A DNA stretch of 64,000 nucleotides from JANMJD01 sp963828405. Its GTDB lineage: Bacteria; Actinomycetota; Acidimicrobiia; Acidimicrobiales; Ilumatobacteraceae. Below the pieces are notes generated by a model, which ran no database searches, was not told the DNA's origin, and was given only the letters and a program-made list of their open reading frames with translations. This document shows, piece by piece, positions 45,182 through 55,932 of the stretch. Made by a program: the position numbers and the translations under genes. Location: the NCBI GenBank assembly GCA_963828405.1, contig CAWHEG010000031.1:1364001-1428000 (forward strand), read 5' to 3'. Position 1 is the stretch's first letter; each line of letters starts with the position of its first letter.

Positions 45182-46633
45182 ATGACCCCGCTCGCCGAAC
45201 AGACCCGTTGGATGGACGCCACTGCGCAGGCGGAGCTCGTCGCCCGGGGCGAGGTGACGGCGTCGGAGCTGACCGCCGCGGCCGTCGAACGGATCGAGGC
45301 GCTCGACGGGCCGCTCAACGCCGTCAACCTCCGCTGGTTCGACGAGGCTGCGGCAACCGCGACGTCCGACCTGCCGGCCGGACCGTTCCGCGGCGTGCCC
45401 TTCCTGCTCAAGGACCTGTGGGCCGCCTACGCCGGCCGCCCGCTGACCAACGGCAACAAGGCGCTGGCCGCCGCCCTGCCGCCCAGCGAGGCCGACACCG
45501 CCCTGGTGGCCCGCCACCGGGCGGCCGGGCTCGTCGTGCTCGGGCGCACGGCGAGTCCCGAGTGGGGGAGCCTGCCGACGACGGAGCCGGAGGCGTTCGG
45601 GCCGACCCGCAACCCGTGGGACACCTCACGCTCGCCCGGGGGCTCGAGCGGTGGCTCGGCGGCCGCCGTGGCCAGCGGGATGGTGCCCTTCGCCCACGCC
45701 TCCGATGGCGGGGGCTCGATCCGTATCCCCGCCTCGTGCTGCGGGCTCGTCGGGCTGAAGCCCAGCCAGGGCCGGATCACCGCCGGCCCGCAGCGCGACG
45801 AGTCGGGCCTCGGCGTCGAGCACTGCGTCAGCCGCACGGTGCGCGACTCGGCGGGGCTGCTCGACGCCACCCACGGGCCGGGCTGCGGCGACACCGTCAT
45901 CGCCCCCGCTCCGCGGCGCCCCTACGCCGACGAGGTCGGCCGCGACCCGGGCCGGCTGCGCATCGGGCTGCTCGACCACAACCCCCGCGGCCTGCCCGTG
46001 GACGACGAGTGCGTCACCGCCGTGCGCCGTGCCGCCGCCGTGCTCGCCGGGCTCGGCCACGCCGTCGACGAGGCTTTCCCGGCGGCGATGGCCGACGAGA
46101 GCTTCGGCCAGCAGTTCGCCATGCTGTGGTCGACGAACATGGCCACGGCGCTCGCTCGCACCTCGGTCCTGCTCGGTCGTCAGCTCACCGAGGACGACGT
46201 CGAGCCGGTGAACTGGGCGATGGCCGGCTTCGCCCGGTCGGTCTCGGCCGTCGACTACGCACAGGCGCTGGCCGCCGTGGCGCAGTACCGGCGGGCCGTG
46301 CAGTCGTGGTGGCTGAACGACGGCTGGGACATCCTGATGACCCCGACCCTCGGCGGTCTGCCGGCGCCGGTGGGCACGTTCGCCAACGACCGCGCCAATC
46401 CGATGGCGCCGTTCGCCCACTCCGCCCGGTACGTGCCGTTCACCCCGGCGTTCAACGCCAGCGGCCAACCGGCGATCAGCCTGCCGCTCCACTGGAGCTC
46501 CGCCGGCCTGCCGGTCGGCGTGCAGTTCGTCGCCGCCTACGGCCGCGAGGACCTCCTGTTCCGCCTCGCCGGCCAGCTCGAGGAGGCGATGCCCTGGTCG
46601 GACCGCTTCGCCACGGGAATCGGTTCGCGCTGA
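45182..46633 (+). CDS. Amidase-signature hydrolase (6-aminohexanoate cyclic-dimer hydrolase-like)
   Basis: 483 aa. Triad Lys in LLKDLWAAY, Ser in PGGSSGGSAAAVAS and Ser in DGGGSIRIPASCCG. The CCG after the second Ser and the overall length resemble NylA-type enzymes and other linear or cyclic amide hydrolases. GGAG three bases before the ATG. The second amidase of the window and more distant from the one at 25.3 kb. Substrate unknown. Confidence 0.9.
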   Translation: MTPLAEQTRWMDATAQAELVARGEVTASELTAAAVERIEALDGPLNAVNLRWFDEAAATATSDLPAGPFRGVPFLLKDLWAAYAGRPLTNGNKALAAALPPSEADTALVARHRAAGLVVLGRTASPEWGSLPTTEPEAFGPTRNPWDTSRSPGGSSGGSAAAVASGMVPFAHASDGGGSIRIPASCCGLVGLKPSQGRITAGPQRDESGLGVEHCVSRTVRDSAGLLDATHGPGCGDTVIAPAPRRPYADEVGRDPGRLRIGLLDHNPRGLPVDDECVTAVRRAAAVLAGLGHAVDEAFPAAMADESFGQQFAMLWSTNMATALARTSVLLGRQLTEDDVEPVNWAMAGFARSVSAVDYAQALAAVAQYRRAVQSWWLNDGWDILMTPTLGGLPAPVGTFANDRANPMAPFAHSARYVPFTPAFNASGQPAISLPLHWSSAGLPVGVQFVAAYGREDLLFRLAGQLEEAMPWSDRFATGIGSR

Positions 46634-46668
46634 GGCGGCCCTCCGCGGATCGAGCTGTCGGCCGACGG

Positions 46669-47448
46669 TCAGCCGCGCCGTCCAGCCGCCGTCGACGATC
46701 AGGCTCTGGCCGGTGATGAACGTGCCCGCCGGCGAGGCGAGCAGCAGCAGCGCGCCGTCGAGCTCGTGTTCGGCGCCCATCCGCGGGATCGGCGACATCG
46801 TCCGGATGAAACGCTCGCTGGCCTCGTCGTCGTTCATCGCCGCCGTCATCTCGCTCGGGAACCAGCCGGGGCACAGCGAGTTCACGCGGATGCCCCGACG
46901 CGCCCACTGCAGGGCGAGCTCTCGGCTGAGGTTGACCACCGCTCCCTTCGAGGCGCAGTAGTGGGCCTGCTTGACAGGCGCCGAGCCGACGATCCCGAGC
47001 ATTGAGGCGATGTTGACGATCGAGCCGTAGCCCTGCGCCTTCATCGGCTCGGCGGCGAGCTTGCACAGGTGCCAGACGGCCGTCGTGTTGACCTCCATCG
47101 CCCGGCGGAACGTGTCGAGGTCCTCCTCCTCGACCGACACCTTGTGGCCGATCCCGGCGTTGTTGACCAACACGTCCACGCGGCCGAACCGGGCGGTGGT
47201 CACGGCGACGAGGTCGGCGCGGGCGTCCTCGTCGGCGACGTCGGTGGCCACGGCCAGCGATCCGGGGAGATCGCCGCAGAGCGCGTCGAGGCGGTCGCGC
47301 GCGCCGGGCGGCGAGCACCACCGTGGCGCCGGCGGCGTGGAGCACGCGGGCGAACCGGGCCCCCAGCCCGGACGAGGCACCGGTGACGATCGCCACTTGA
47401 CCGTCGAGTCGGAAGGCCGCCAAGTGGGTCGAACGGATCAGTGCTCAT
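46669..47448 (-). pseudogene. Short-chain dehydrogenase/reductase, three apparent frameshifts
   Basis: Corrected length about 258 aa: TGASSGLG cofactor motif, NNAGIGH, catalytic YCASK (YxxxK), and the C-terminal VDGGWTARG. ATG 47448 has TAACGT seven bases upstream (leaderless). Frame changes are needed near 47415-47422 (start region), 47296-47304 and 46674-46678. The last restores a TGA at 46671-46669. Without it the frame would run on antisense to the amidase as far as 45626. Two of the three sites are CGCG runs. The protein resembles gluconate 5-dehydrogenase or 3-ketoacyl reductases. Confidence 0.75.
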
Positions 47449-47546
47449 GGCGACGACGTTACGACGAAGGCCGCTTCGTTCCGATTTGATGACGATACGG
47501 AAAATGATGAACGAAGGGCCCCCTCCGTGACGTCATATAGACCGTG

Positions 47547-47789
47547 ATGACAACCACGAACCACCTCCGCCCCGCCCGCAGCGGCGTCTCGATCGCCTCG
47601 ATCGAACTGGCCGTGGTCGTCAGTCTCGTGGCCGCCGCCTCCGCCGTGGCCCTCGACGGTTTCGTCGGCGTCGCCCAGGCTCCGATCGTCATCGGCACGA
47701 TCATCGCCTCCTCGATCGTCGGGTGGATGCAGCCGGCCGCCCGCCTCCGCCCCCTCCCCGTCCGCCTCCACCGGCACGCCGGGCACTGA
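47547..47789 (+). CDS. Small membrane protein of unknown function
   Basis: 80 aa with two hydrophobic segments (about residues 18-38 and 44-60). Start is the ATG after a TATAGA box (five bases away). No similarity recognised. A base or two of uncertainty remains over whether this is a real gene, since it stands between two divergent neighbours and has typical high-GC codon use. Confidence 0.45.
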   Translation: MTTTNHLRPARSGVSIASIELAVVVSLVAAASAVALDGFVGVAQAPIVIGTIIASSIVGWMQPAARLRPLPVRLHRHAGH

Positions 47790-47868
47790 CGCCAGCGCCC
47801 CCCGCCGGCGGGAGGACCCGTTGCCGGTGGGGCGCGCCTCGCCGATCACCGCGTGCGATCATGCCGGG

Positions 47869-48588
47869 ATGACCCCGTCGGCGCACCCCCACACCGTGAT
47901 CCTGGTCCACGGCGCGTGGCACGGCGGATGGTGCTGGGCCGCCCTGCAGGCCGAGCTCGATCGCCGCGGCGTCCCGTCGCTGGCCGTCGACCTCCCGGGC
48001 CACGGCGCCTCGCTCGAACCGTTCGGCGACCTCCACGGTGACGCCGCGGCCGTCCACGCCGTGGCCGCCCGTGTCGTCGGACCCGTGGTCCTGGTCGGGC
48101 ACTCGTATGGCGGTGCGGTGATCACCGAGGCCGCCGTCGGGCTGCCGGGTGTCGCCCATCTCGTCTACCTCGCCGCGTTCTGTCTCGACGAGGGTGAGGC
48201 CGTGCGACGCAACAACCTGCCACACGGCGGCCGGCTGGCCCTCGACGATGCCTTCCGGGCGGGCGAGGACGGGTTCGCCTCGATCGACCCGGCCGGGGCA
48301 ACCGCCGCCTTCTACGGCAGCTGCCCTCCCGAGGTTGCCGCGGCCGCCACCGCCCGGCTCGGACGCCAGCCGATGGCCGCCTTCACCCAGGCGGTCCGCG
48401 CCGCGGCCTGGAGGACGATCCCGTCGACCTACGTCGTGTGCGAGCGCGACCAGGCGATTCATCCCGAGACCCAGCGGTCGATGGCCGCCCGGTGCACGAC
48501 GACCGTCACCCTCGACACCGACCACTCGCCGTTCGCCTCGATGGCGGTCGAGACGGCCGACGTCATCGAGCCGCTCACCCGCACCTGA
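47869..48588 (+). CDS. Alpha/beta hydrolase
   Basis: 239 aa. HGAWHGGWCWAAL (oxyanion region), nucleophile GHSYGGAV, and the terminal DTDHSPF with the catalytic His. The GAWHGGWCW pattern is shared with plant-type salicylate esterases (MES/HNL-like) and related bacterial hydrolases. ATG 47869 fits the start of the fold. The earlier in-frame start at 47821 is less conserved. Confidence 0.85.
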   Translation: MTPSAHPHTVILVHGAWHGGWCWAALQAELDRRGVPSLAVDLPGHGASLEPFGDLHGDAAAVHAVAARVVGPVVLVGHSYGGAVITEAAVGLPGVAHLVYLAAFCLDEGEAVRRNNLPHGGRLALDDAFRAGEDGFASIDPAGATAAFYGSCPPEVAAAATARLGRQPMAAFTQAVRAAAWRTIPSTYVVCERDQAIHPETQRSMAARCTTTVTLDTDHSPFASMAVETADVIEPLTRT

Positions 48589-48669
48589 GAGTGGTCGAGA
48601 TCCCGGTCGGCAACGGTCGGTGGAGCGGACCCGGCTCGATCGGGCACGAGGCGGCGTGGCGCCTCGGAC

Positions 48670-50046
48670 TCAGTCCTCGCCGGGATCGAGCATGTGGCCG
48701 ATGAACAACGTCGTGCCGGCCCCCATGTCGCGGATCAGGTACAGGAACGGTCGATCGACGGTGATCGTCGGCCCGTGGGACGCCAGCATCGCGCCACCCG
48801 TCGCCGCAGCGGCGCGGGTCCCCGCCTCGTCGACCTCGACGAACGCCTCGTGCTCGACCGTGCCGAGGAACAGCCCGGCAGCGCCGGTCATCCCGGAGAA
48901 GTCGGCGGCCGGGGTGAACGCCGACGCCATGCCCAGCCCGGAGAGGATGTCGTTGAGTCCCACGTGCGTGCTGCCCGACCACTTCGGCAGCGAGAGGTGG
49001 ATGCCGCCGTCGGTGATCCGCCCGACGATGTCGTCGAGCGTCGCCGCGGTCATCGTCGATTCGAACCCGGCCAGGTCGGTGGGCACGATGACGATCATCG
49101 ACAGCGTCCCGCCGGAGTAGGGGATCTCGACGGCCTGCAGGTCCTCCGTCCACAGCGACGGCAGGTACTCGGCGTAGTGCATCGTGGGCACGCTCACCGA
49201 CGAGCCGTCGGCCCGGTGGAACGGCTGGTCGGTGGTCAACGCAGGATCGAACGGGAACTCCCACGGGGCGTCGAGGGCGACGGCGTTGACCAGCGCCAGC
49301 ACGGTCTCGGCGGAGATCGTTCCGGCGGGGAACAGCTCCGTGATCCGGTCGTGGGTCACGGCCGAGACCCACTCGTTGATCACGGCCCGCTCGGCGTCGG
49401 GGTCCCCGGCGAAGTCGGCCTCGGCCAACGCCGAACCGTAGACGCCGGTGAGCAGGTCGAGGTACTCGTCGCGCAACGGCAGACCTCGCTGGGCCCAGAC
49501 CTTGTCGGCGGTCACCCACTCGGTGGGGCTGCCGGTGGTGCGGGCGTCGAGCGTGAGGTCGTAGGCGTTGATGCCCTCGTGCCAGTCGTCGGCGGGGGCA
49601 TCGGAGTGCAGCACGCCGGCCATCTCGGCGGCCGTGGCGCCCCGTGCCCCGCCGTACACCATCCCGAGGGCGTTGGCGATGCTGTACGGGCCGATGACCA
49701 CGTTGGCGGGTTCGGTGGCGGCGACGGCGTTGAAGACGTCGACGGCGAACTGGTTCATCCCGGCGATCGCCGCCGTGGACGTGCGCCCATCGGCGTGAAC
49801 GTCGACCTGCCGCTCCCTCACGGTGCCGAACCGGAGCGCCAGCGGCGGAACAGGCGGTTCGGAGGCGTCCGGGCCGACGGTCGCGTCGGGCACGGACGAG
49901 TTCGTGTCGGGCACGGCTGACGTCGCCGCGGGCACGGGTGTGGTCGCCTCGGCGCCGGGGCCGACGCCCTGACGGTCGCCGCCGCTGGCGCAGCAGGACA
50001 GGACGGTGGCGAGGATGCCGCAGGTGGCGAAGCGCAGCTGTCTCAT
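48670..50046 (-). CDS. Serpin, lipoprotein-anchored, inhibitory type
   Basis: 458 aa from ATG 50046. Leader with LSCC (lipobox-like), a Pro/Ser linker of about 50 residues, then a serpin domain from about residue 85. Serpin signatures: NVVIGPYSIANALGMVYGGA (shutter), and EAFVEVDEAGTRAAAATG, a hinge with small residues at P15-P9 that marks inhibitory serpins, followed by DRPFLYLIRD. The exposed loop between hinge and DRPF is short (GGAMLASHGP), and the P1 site is not obvious. It would trap serine or cysteine proteases at the cell surface. Confidence 0.88.
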   Translation of the reverse strand: MRQLRFATCGILATVLSCCASGGDRQGVGPGAEATTPVPAATSAVPDTNSSVPDATVGPDASEPPVPPLALRFGTVRERQVDVHADGRTSTAAIAGMNQFAVDVFNAVAATEPANVVIGPYSIANALGMVYGGARGATAAEMAGVLHSDAPADDWHEGINAYDLTLDARTTGSPTEWVTADKVWAQRGLPLRDEYLDLLTGVYGSALAEADFAGDPDAERAVINEWVSAVTHDRITELFPAGTISAETVLALVNAVALDAPWEFPFDPALTTDQPFHRADGSSVSVPTMHYAEYLPSLWTEDLQAVEIPYSGGTLSMIVIVPTDLAGFESTMTAATLDDIVGRITDGGIHLSLPKWSGSTHVGLNDILSGLGMASAFTPAADFSGMTGAAGLFLGTVEHEAFVEVDEAGTRAAAATGGAMLASHGPTITVDRPFLYLIRDMGAGTTLFIGHMLDPGED

Positions 50047-50092
50047 GGCATTCCGACGGTCACCGGTGGCGATTGGTTCCCGGCGGCCCGGC

Positions 50093-51141
<1,049 letters not shown>

Positions 51142-51330
51142 CGGCCCGATCGTAGGCGCGGCACGGCGGGACCCTGCCGTGAACATCGCCCGGCGCTGCG
51201 CGTCATCGAGGTGTCCGAGGCGAATGGCGAGGACGCGTGACGGACCCGATCACGCCGACCTGGTGTGCAACGCCCGCGCCCGGGGAACATCCTGTCGCTC
51301 GGTGCACGAGATGTTGCCAGGGAGGCACGA

Positions 51331-51555
51331 ATGACCGAGATCAGCCACGAGCTGGTCCTCGTCGACCGGCGTCGCACCGGTCATCCGTATGTCTGTTCCC
51401 ACGACGGCTGCGGCCGGCGATTGATCGTCAACCTCACGGATTGCAGCATCGACGTCATCGATGCCGGCGACCGTTACGCCCTCCACCACGGTGGCTCCGG
51501 CGAGGTCCGGATCGGTGTATCGGTCCAGCAGCTCAACCCGCCGCAGCTGAACTGA
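51331..51555 (+). CDS. Small protein with a Cys/His pair, unknown
   Basis: 74 aa from ATG 51331 with GGAGG five bases upstream. YVCSHDGCGRRLIVNL contains C-x-H-x2-C, as in small zinc-binding knuckles, followed by a beta-rich tail. No family recognised. The Shine-Dalgarno and codon pattern make it likely to be real. Confidence 0.55.
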   Translation: MTEISHELVLVDRRRTGHPYVCSHDGCGRRLIVNLTDCSIDVIDAGDRYALHHGGSGEVRIGVSVQQLNPPQLN

Positions 51556-51936
51556 GTAGCGCCCGACGCGTCCGTGCGGTGAGGCGTGCCGAACCAGGGA
51601 CGTCATTGGATCGAGCGCTCGGGCCGACCGTCGTCCGCTGCACCCGGAGGATGGCATCGATCATCCAGGTGTCTTTCCTTTCATGGGCACCGGTCAGAGT
51701 CGCCGGCGACGTGATGATTCGATTCTTTGTCATAGTCGGCCCATGTGACCAGTGTCATCGATGCGGAGGCCGCCCAGAGTCGACGCCGCTTGTTGATGAG
51801 TCGAGAATGTCCGGTCACGCCGGAATCATCGACGCGTCGGGCTACTCACGCAGCCCTCCTTTCGCGCTCAAATCCAGGTCAGGACCTGGCGCCCTCCTGC
51901 GATTGAGGGTCGGCGATCTCAGCGAAATTTCGGTAA
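51556..51936. other. Gene-free stretch before the insertion sequence
   Basis: 381 bp with no convincing gene. Base composition is more mixed than in the neighbouring genes, with several AT-rich stretches (TTCTTTGTCATAG, ATTTCGG). It could be the remains of the locus into which the insertion sequence jumped. Confidence 0.5.
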
Positions 51937-53218
51937 GGGCTCGCGAGTGAACTATCTGCGTGTTGAGGTGGTGGGTGGGGTATGGTTTGGGTGTGGAGGT
52001 GTCCGAGGAGGGTCTGGTCGAGTTCTTCTCGTTCATGGGTCCGCATCTGGATGAGAAGCAGCGCCGGTTGCAGGCCGGGGCGATGGCTCGGATGCTCGGG
52101 CGGGGTGGTGTCACGATCGCTGCCAGGGTGTCGGGGATGTCGCGCAACACGGTGATGGACGGCCAACGCGCCGCGGTCGCCGGGGTGGAACCCGATGGTC
52201 GAGTGCGGGCCGAGGGTGGCGGTCGGCCGGAGTTGATTGATGTCGATCCGGACCTGTTGGTCTGCCTTGATGATCTGGTCGAGCCGGACTCGCGGGGTGA
52301 TCCGATGTCGCCGTTGCGGTGGACGTTGAAGTCCACGCGGACGTTGGCGGCGGCGTTGACGGACATGGGTCATCAGGTGTCGTCGTGGACGGTGGGCCAG
52401 TTGTTGCATCGGATGGGGTTCTCGTTGCAAGCGACGGCTAAGACCGTCGAAGGAGCTCAGCATCCGGACCGCAACGCCCAGTTCGAGCACATCAACCGGG
52501 TTGCTGGTGAGTTCATCGCCGCTGGTGAGCCGGTGATCTCGGTCGACTGCAAGAAGAAAGAGCTGGTCAACGGCACCAAAGCCAACGGCGGACGGGAATG
52601 GCAACCCAAGGGCCGCCCGACCAGGGTCGATGTCCACGACTTCCCGGACCCGGATGTCCCCAAAGCGATCCCGTATGGGGTGTATGACGTCGGCGCGAAC
52701 GAGGGATGGGTATCGGTCGGCGATGATCATGACACCGCCGCGTTCGCGGTCAACGCGATCCGCCGGTGGTGGACGATCATGGGCCGCGAGCGTTACCCGC
52801 ATGCTCGCCGGCTCTTGGTCACCGCCGACGCCGGCGGATCGAACGGATATCGCAACCGCCTGTGGAAAGTCGAGATCGCCCGCCTCGCCGCGGAGACCGG
52901 GTTGGAGATCACCGTCTGCCACTACCCGCCCGGGACATCGAAATGGAACAAGATCGAGCACAAGCTGTTCTCGTTCATCACCATCAACTGGCGCGGCAAA
53001 CCCCTCACGTCGTATCAGACGATCGTGGAACTCGTCGCCGGCACGAGCACCACCAGCGGGCTCACCGTGCACGCCGAACGCGACCTCGGCTACTACCCGA
53101 CCGGCACCAAGATCAGCGACTCCCAACTCGCAGCCCTCCCCATCCAACCCAACGAATGGCACGGCGAATGGAACTACACCCTCACCGCACAACGCTCAAA
53201 CAATTAACTCACAGGCCC
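51937..53218 (+). mobile_element. ISAzo13-family insertion sequence, complete
   Basis: Imperfect terminal inverted repeats of about 28 bp (GGGCTCGCGAG... at the left, GGGCCTGTGAG... at the right, 19 of 28 matches). Flanked by TAA on both sides (51934-51936 and 53219-53221), a possible 3-bp target duplication. One transposase ORF fills the element and its stop codon lies inside the right repeat. The ends are judged by eye. Confidence 0.7.
51993..53207 (+). CDS. ISAzo13 family transposase
   Basis: 404 aa from GTG 51993, chosen because TATGGT is six bases upstream. A GTG at 51960 in frame is the longer alternative. HTH region near residues 20-50 (RLQAGAMARML...GVTIAARVSGMSRNTV), then the catalytic domain of the DDE type: SVDCKKKEL, VTADAGGSNGYRNR, and the SKWNKIEHKLFSFI block. 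These are the family's signatures. It appears intact. Confidence 0.92.
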   Translation: MEVSEEGLVEFFSFMGPHLDEKQRRLQAGAMARMLGRGGVTIAARVSGMSRNTVMDGQRAAVAGVEPDGRVRAEGGGRPELIDVDPDLLVCLDDLVEPDSRGDPMSPLRWTLKSTRTLAAALTDMGHQVSSWTVGQLLHRMGFSLQATAKTVEGAQHPDRNAQFEHINRVAGEFIAAGEPVISVDCKKKELVNGTKANGGREWQPKGRPTRVDVHDFPDPDVPKAIPYGVYDVGANEGWVSVGDDHDTAAFAVNAIRRWWTIMGRERYPHARRLLVTADAGGSNGYRNRLWKVEIARLAAETGLEITVCHYPPGTSKWNKIEHKLFSFITINWRGKPLTSYQTIVELVAGTSTTSGLTVHAERDLGYYPTGTKISDSQLAALPIQPNEWHGEWNYTLTAQRSNN

Positions 53219-53313
53219 TAAGTGACTTGAGGCTCTATCATTTTGATCGGTTGCGGGGGTGTTCATTCCGTGTCGTCGGGCATCGCTGCCGGGGGAGCAC
53301 GACTTCGACTGCC

Positions 53314-53565
53314 ATGAGAAGGAGCGATGCGATGGCGCAGAGCCAACCGGATGCCGCGCCGTCGTCGGTAGCTGCGGCACGGGCTGGCGCCGGACGGGAT
53401 GACCCCGCCGCGACCGACGCATCGGAGAGATGGGGTCACGCCGCGGTTGAGCTCGTCGACATCGAGCTGCAGGGCGCGTTCGCCGAAGTGACCGACACGA
53501 CGGGTCGTGCATTGGTCGAGTCCGACGCCGCCGTTGTCGCCGAGGCGGGTGTCGTGGGAGACTAG
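53314..53565 (+). CDS. Short ORF of unknown function in mobile region
   Basis: 83 aa (ATG 53314; an ATG at 53332 is possible, with GGAGCG upstream). Ala/Asp-rich, no transmembrane segment, no family. It stands between the IS and an IS66 remnant and may be an accessory ORF of the latter or spurious. Confidence 0.3.
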   Translation: MRRSDAMAQSQPDAAPSSVAAARAGAGRDDPAATDASERWGHAAVELVDIELQGAFAEVTDTTGRALVESDAAVVAEAGVVGD

Positions 53566-53607
53566 CTGTGCCGAGCGGGAGGCGGTGGTCGCTGATCAGC
53601 TGCGGTG

Positions 53608-53784
53608 ATGGCCGAGTTGGACGCGGTGATCGCCCAGCAGCATCAGATGATCGACACGATGCGTGAGCAGCACACGGCGTTGCTCGAAGCTCAAGCAGCG
53701 CGGATCGCGGAGCGGGTGTCCCGGGTGGCCGAGCTTGAGGCCCGCCTGAAACAGGATTCGCAGAACTCGTCCCAGCCACCGTAG
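53608..53784 (+). pseudogene. IS66-family transposase N-terminal remnant
   Basis: 58 codons ending at TAG. The coiled helix AVIAQQHQMIDTMREQ...VAELEARL followed by QDSQNSSQPP is the start of IS66 transposases (family LEARL-x-QNSRNSSKPPSSD). The rest of the transposase is missing, and the next 160 bp contain only the promoter region of the peptidase. Confidence 0.7.
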
Positions 53785-53945
53785 GGTGATGGTCGGGATG
53801 GGGACGGCGGCAGGGGATTTCCTCCGACTTACCGCAGATTAAAAGCGTGACATCCGGCCAATTTACCCTCGAAGATTCGAAGCAGCGTACGTTCCATTAG
53901 TGATACGGTCTGGCTTATTCGTTCCACTCGACAAGGAGAACACCG

Positions 53946-55505
53946 ATGAGACACACCAAACGAGTGCTCAGCGTTGCAGCGCTCTACGCAACCACCCTGT
54001 CGTGGGGGACGGCAGTCGTCGCGGCCGCGGAGGCGTGCGCAGTGCGCGTCAACAACACCCACGCAAAGCTTCAGGAGTGTGTGACCCTTGAGGGCGTTCG
54101 CCAACATCAAGCCGCTCTGCAGGCGATCGCCGACGCTCACGGCGGCGTGCGCGCGGCAGGCACGTCGGGCTACGACGCCAGTCTGGCGTATGTGGTCGAC
54201 AAGATGACTAACGCGGGTTACGTGGTGTCGCTCAATGCGTTCCCGTTCACCTATGTGGCGCTCCCGACGGTCACTCAGCTCGCTCCAACTGCCGCGGCCT
54301 ATGAGGCCGGCGCGTTCACCGGAACGGGCTACGGCGATGTCTCGGCATCGGTGACCGCTGTCGACATCAACCTCGGGCCGGGCCGGGCCAACTCGAGTGG
54401 CTGCGAGGCCGCGGACTTCGCGGGTTTCCCTGTGGGCAACATCGCCCTTGTCCAGCGCGGCGTGTGCACCTTTCAGCTCAAGGCTGAGAACGCTCAGGCG
54501 GCCGGGGCCGTAGCGGTGATCATTTTCAACCAGGGCAACACTCCGCAACGCTCCGGCGTGCTCGAAGGAACGCTTGTCCCGGCGCCGCCGACTCCGCCGC
54601 CGACGATCAACATTCCCGTTGCCGGCTTGTCATTCGCCGACGGTGCGGCGCTGTCAGCGTCAGGCTCCGTGGCGCGAGTCACGGTTGCTCCGCCCACTCA
54701 GACGACCCAGTACAACGTGATCGCCGAGTCGACTAGCGGTGATCCGGACAACGTGGTGATGGCCGGCGCCCACCTGGACTCGGTCCGACGGGGCCCCGGG
54801 ATCAACGACAACGGGTCCGGCTCCGCAGCACTTCTTGAACTCGGTGAGGCGATGGCCAAGGTCAAGCCGGTTAACAAGGTTCGCCTCGCGTGGTGGGGTG
54901 CCGAGGAATCCGGGTTGATCGGCTCGAACAACTATGTCGCCGGCCTGACCGCCGCCGAGCGTCAAAAAATCGCCCTGTACCTCAACTTCGACATGGTCGG
55001 ATCACCGAACCATGTGTTCTTCGTCTACGACGGCGACGATTCCGATCTGACAGGCGCAGCCGCAGGCCCGGCAGGTTCGGCGCAGATCGAAAAGACGTTC
55101 GAGGCGTTCTACAACTCCCGCCGCATCCCGTTCAAGGGAACCGATTTCAGTGGACGCTCCGACTACGGCGCGTTCATCGCCAACGGCATTCCGGCAGGTG
55201 GCCTGTTCACCGGTGCCGAGGGCATCAAGACTGCCGACGAGGCTGCACTGTGGGGTGGGACCGCCGGTCAGCAATACGACCCCTGCTACCACCTGGCCTG
55301 CGACACCTACGCCAACAACAATGACGGTGCACTCGACGTCAACTCCGACGCCATTGCGTTCTCCGTTCTGCAATACGCGATGAGCACCTATGACGTCAAC
55401 GGCAGCCGCGGCAAGGGCAACTTCCCGCCGGTAAGCGGCAGTGGCGGTCTGCCGGGTGGGTCCCAGGGGGGCCTGCACGACGATCACGATCTACCCGCCG
55501 ACTGA
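53946..55505 (+). CDS. Secreted M28 aminopeptidase with PA domain
   Basis: 519 aa. Signal peptide (1-27). M28 zinc ligands: GAHLDSV, NDNGSGSAAL, AEESGLIG, NFDMVGS and YHLACD. A PA domain (about residues 120-245) is inserted before the catalytic core, as in Streptomyces-type aminopeptidases. AAGGAG lies eight bases before the ATG. Codon use is visibly less GC-biased than in flanking genes and it is bracketed by transposase remnants. Both point to acquisition by transfer. The C-terminal 25 residues are Gly/Asp-rich. Confidence 0.9.
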   Translation: MRHTKRVLSVAALYATTLSWGTAVVAAAEACAVRVNNTHAKLQECVTLEGVRQHQAALQAIADAHGGVRAAGTSGYDASLAYVVDKMTNAGYVVSLNAFPFTYVALPTVTQLAPTAAAYEAGAFTGTGYGDVSASVTAVDINLGPGRANSSGCEAADFAGFPVGNIALVQRGVCTFQLKAENAQAAGAVAVIIFNQGNTPQRSGVLEGTLVPAPPTPPPTINIPVAGLSFADGAALSASGSVARVTVAPPTQTTQYNVIAESTSGDPDNVVMAGAHLDSVRRGPGINDNGSGSAALLELGEAMAKVKPVNKVRLAWWGAEESGLIGSNNYVAGLTAAERQKIALYLNFDMVGSPNHVFFVYDGDDSDLTGAAAGPAGSAQIEKTFEAFYNSRRIPFKGTDFSGRSDYGAFIANGIPAGGLFTGAEGIKTADEAALWGGTAGQQYDPCYHLACDTYANNNDGALDVNSDAIAFSVLQYAMSTYDVNGSRGKGNFPPVSGSGGLPGGSQGGLHDDHDLPAD

Positions 55506-55710
55506 TACGAGCTTCACAGCGCAACACAAGTGCGGCGTCCAAGCTTCACAGCCGGCGCCGTACTTGGTTGTCCATATCTGGTGACGACCGAGCAACTCGG
55601 ATTCTTGTCTGACCGAGGCTGCTCAGGCCCGATCTCCTAAGAAAGACGCCACAGACAAGCCGCTCTCAGCCGTCAAGCGGAAACAGTACGCCGTCGAGGC
55701 CAAACGTGCG

Positions 55711-55932
55711 TTGGGTGGTCTGCCAGCGTCCGTTGTGACGACCCTTTCTCCTCCCTCTCTGTCGCGCCCTGATCCCGAGGTTCGCCCGGCAGGCAGGTCG
55801 TATCCGGCTGCGTTCAAGGCGCAAGTGCTCGCCGAGTTGGATGCTGCGGGTTCGAAGTCGGAGAGTGGTGAGATCATGCGCCGCCATGGTCTGTACTCGC
55901 AGTTGGTGTCGCATTGGCGAGGCCAGCGTTGA
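55711..55932 (+). pseudogene. IS3-type transposase OrfA remnant
   Basis: The in-frame segment RSYPAAFKAQVLAELDAAGSK...GEIMRRHGLYSQLVSHWRGQR matches the helix-turn-helix OrfA of IS3-related elements (GEIGALLRREGLYSSHLTTWR in relatives). No OrfB follows. The N-terminal 30 codons are of doubtful reading. Confidence 0.6.

Noticed and set aside
45626..46668. Extension of the SDR frame far into the amidase
   Set aside because: SDR proteins end after the VDGGW segment. The extension is antisense to the amidase and results from a frameshift that hides the stop.
51879..53192. A 437-codon minus frame across the insertion sequence
   Set aside because: Antisense to an intact transposase, no domain seen.
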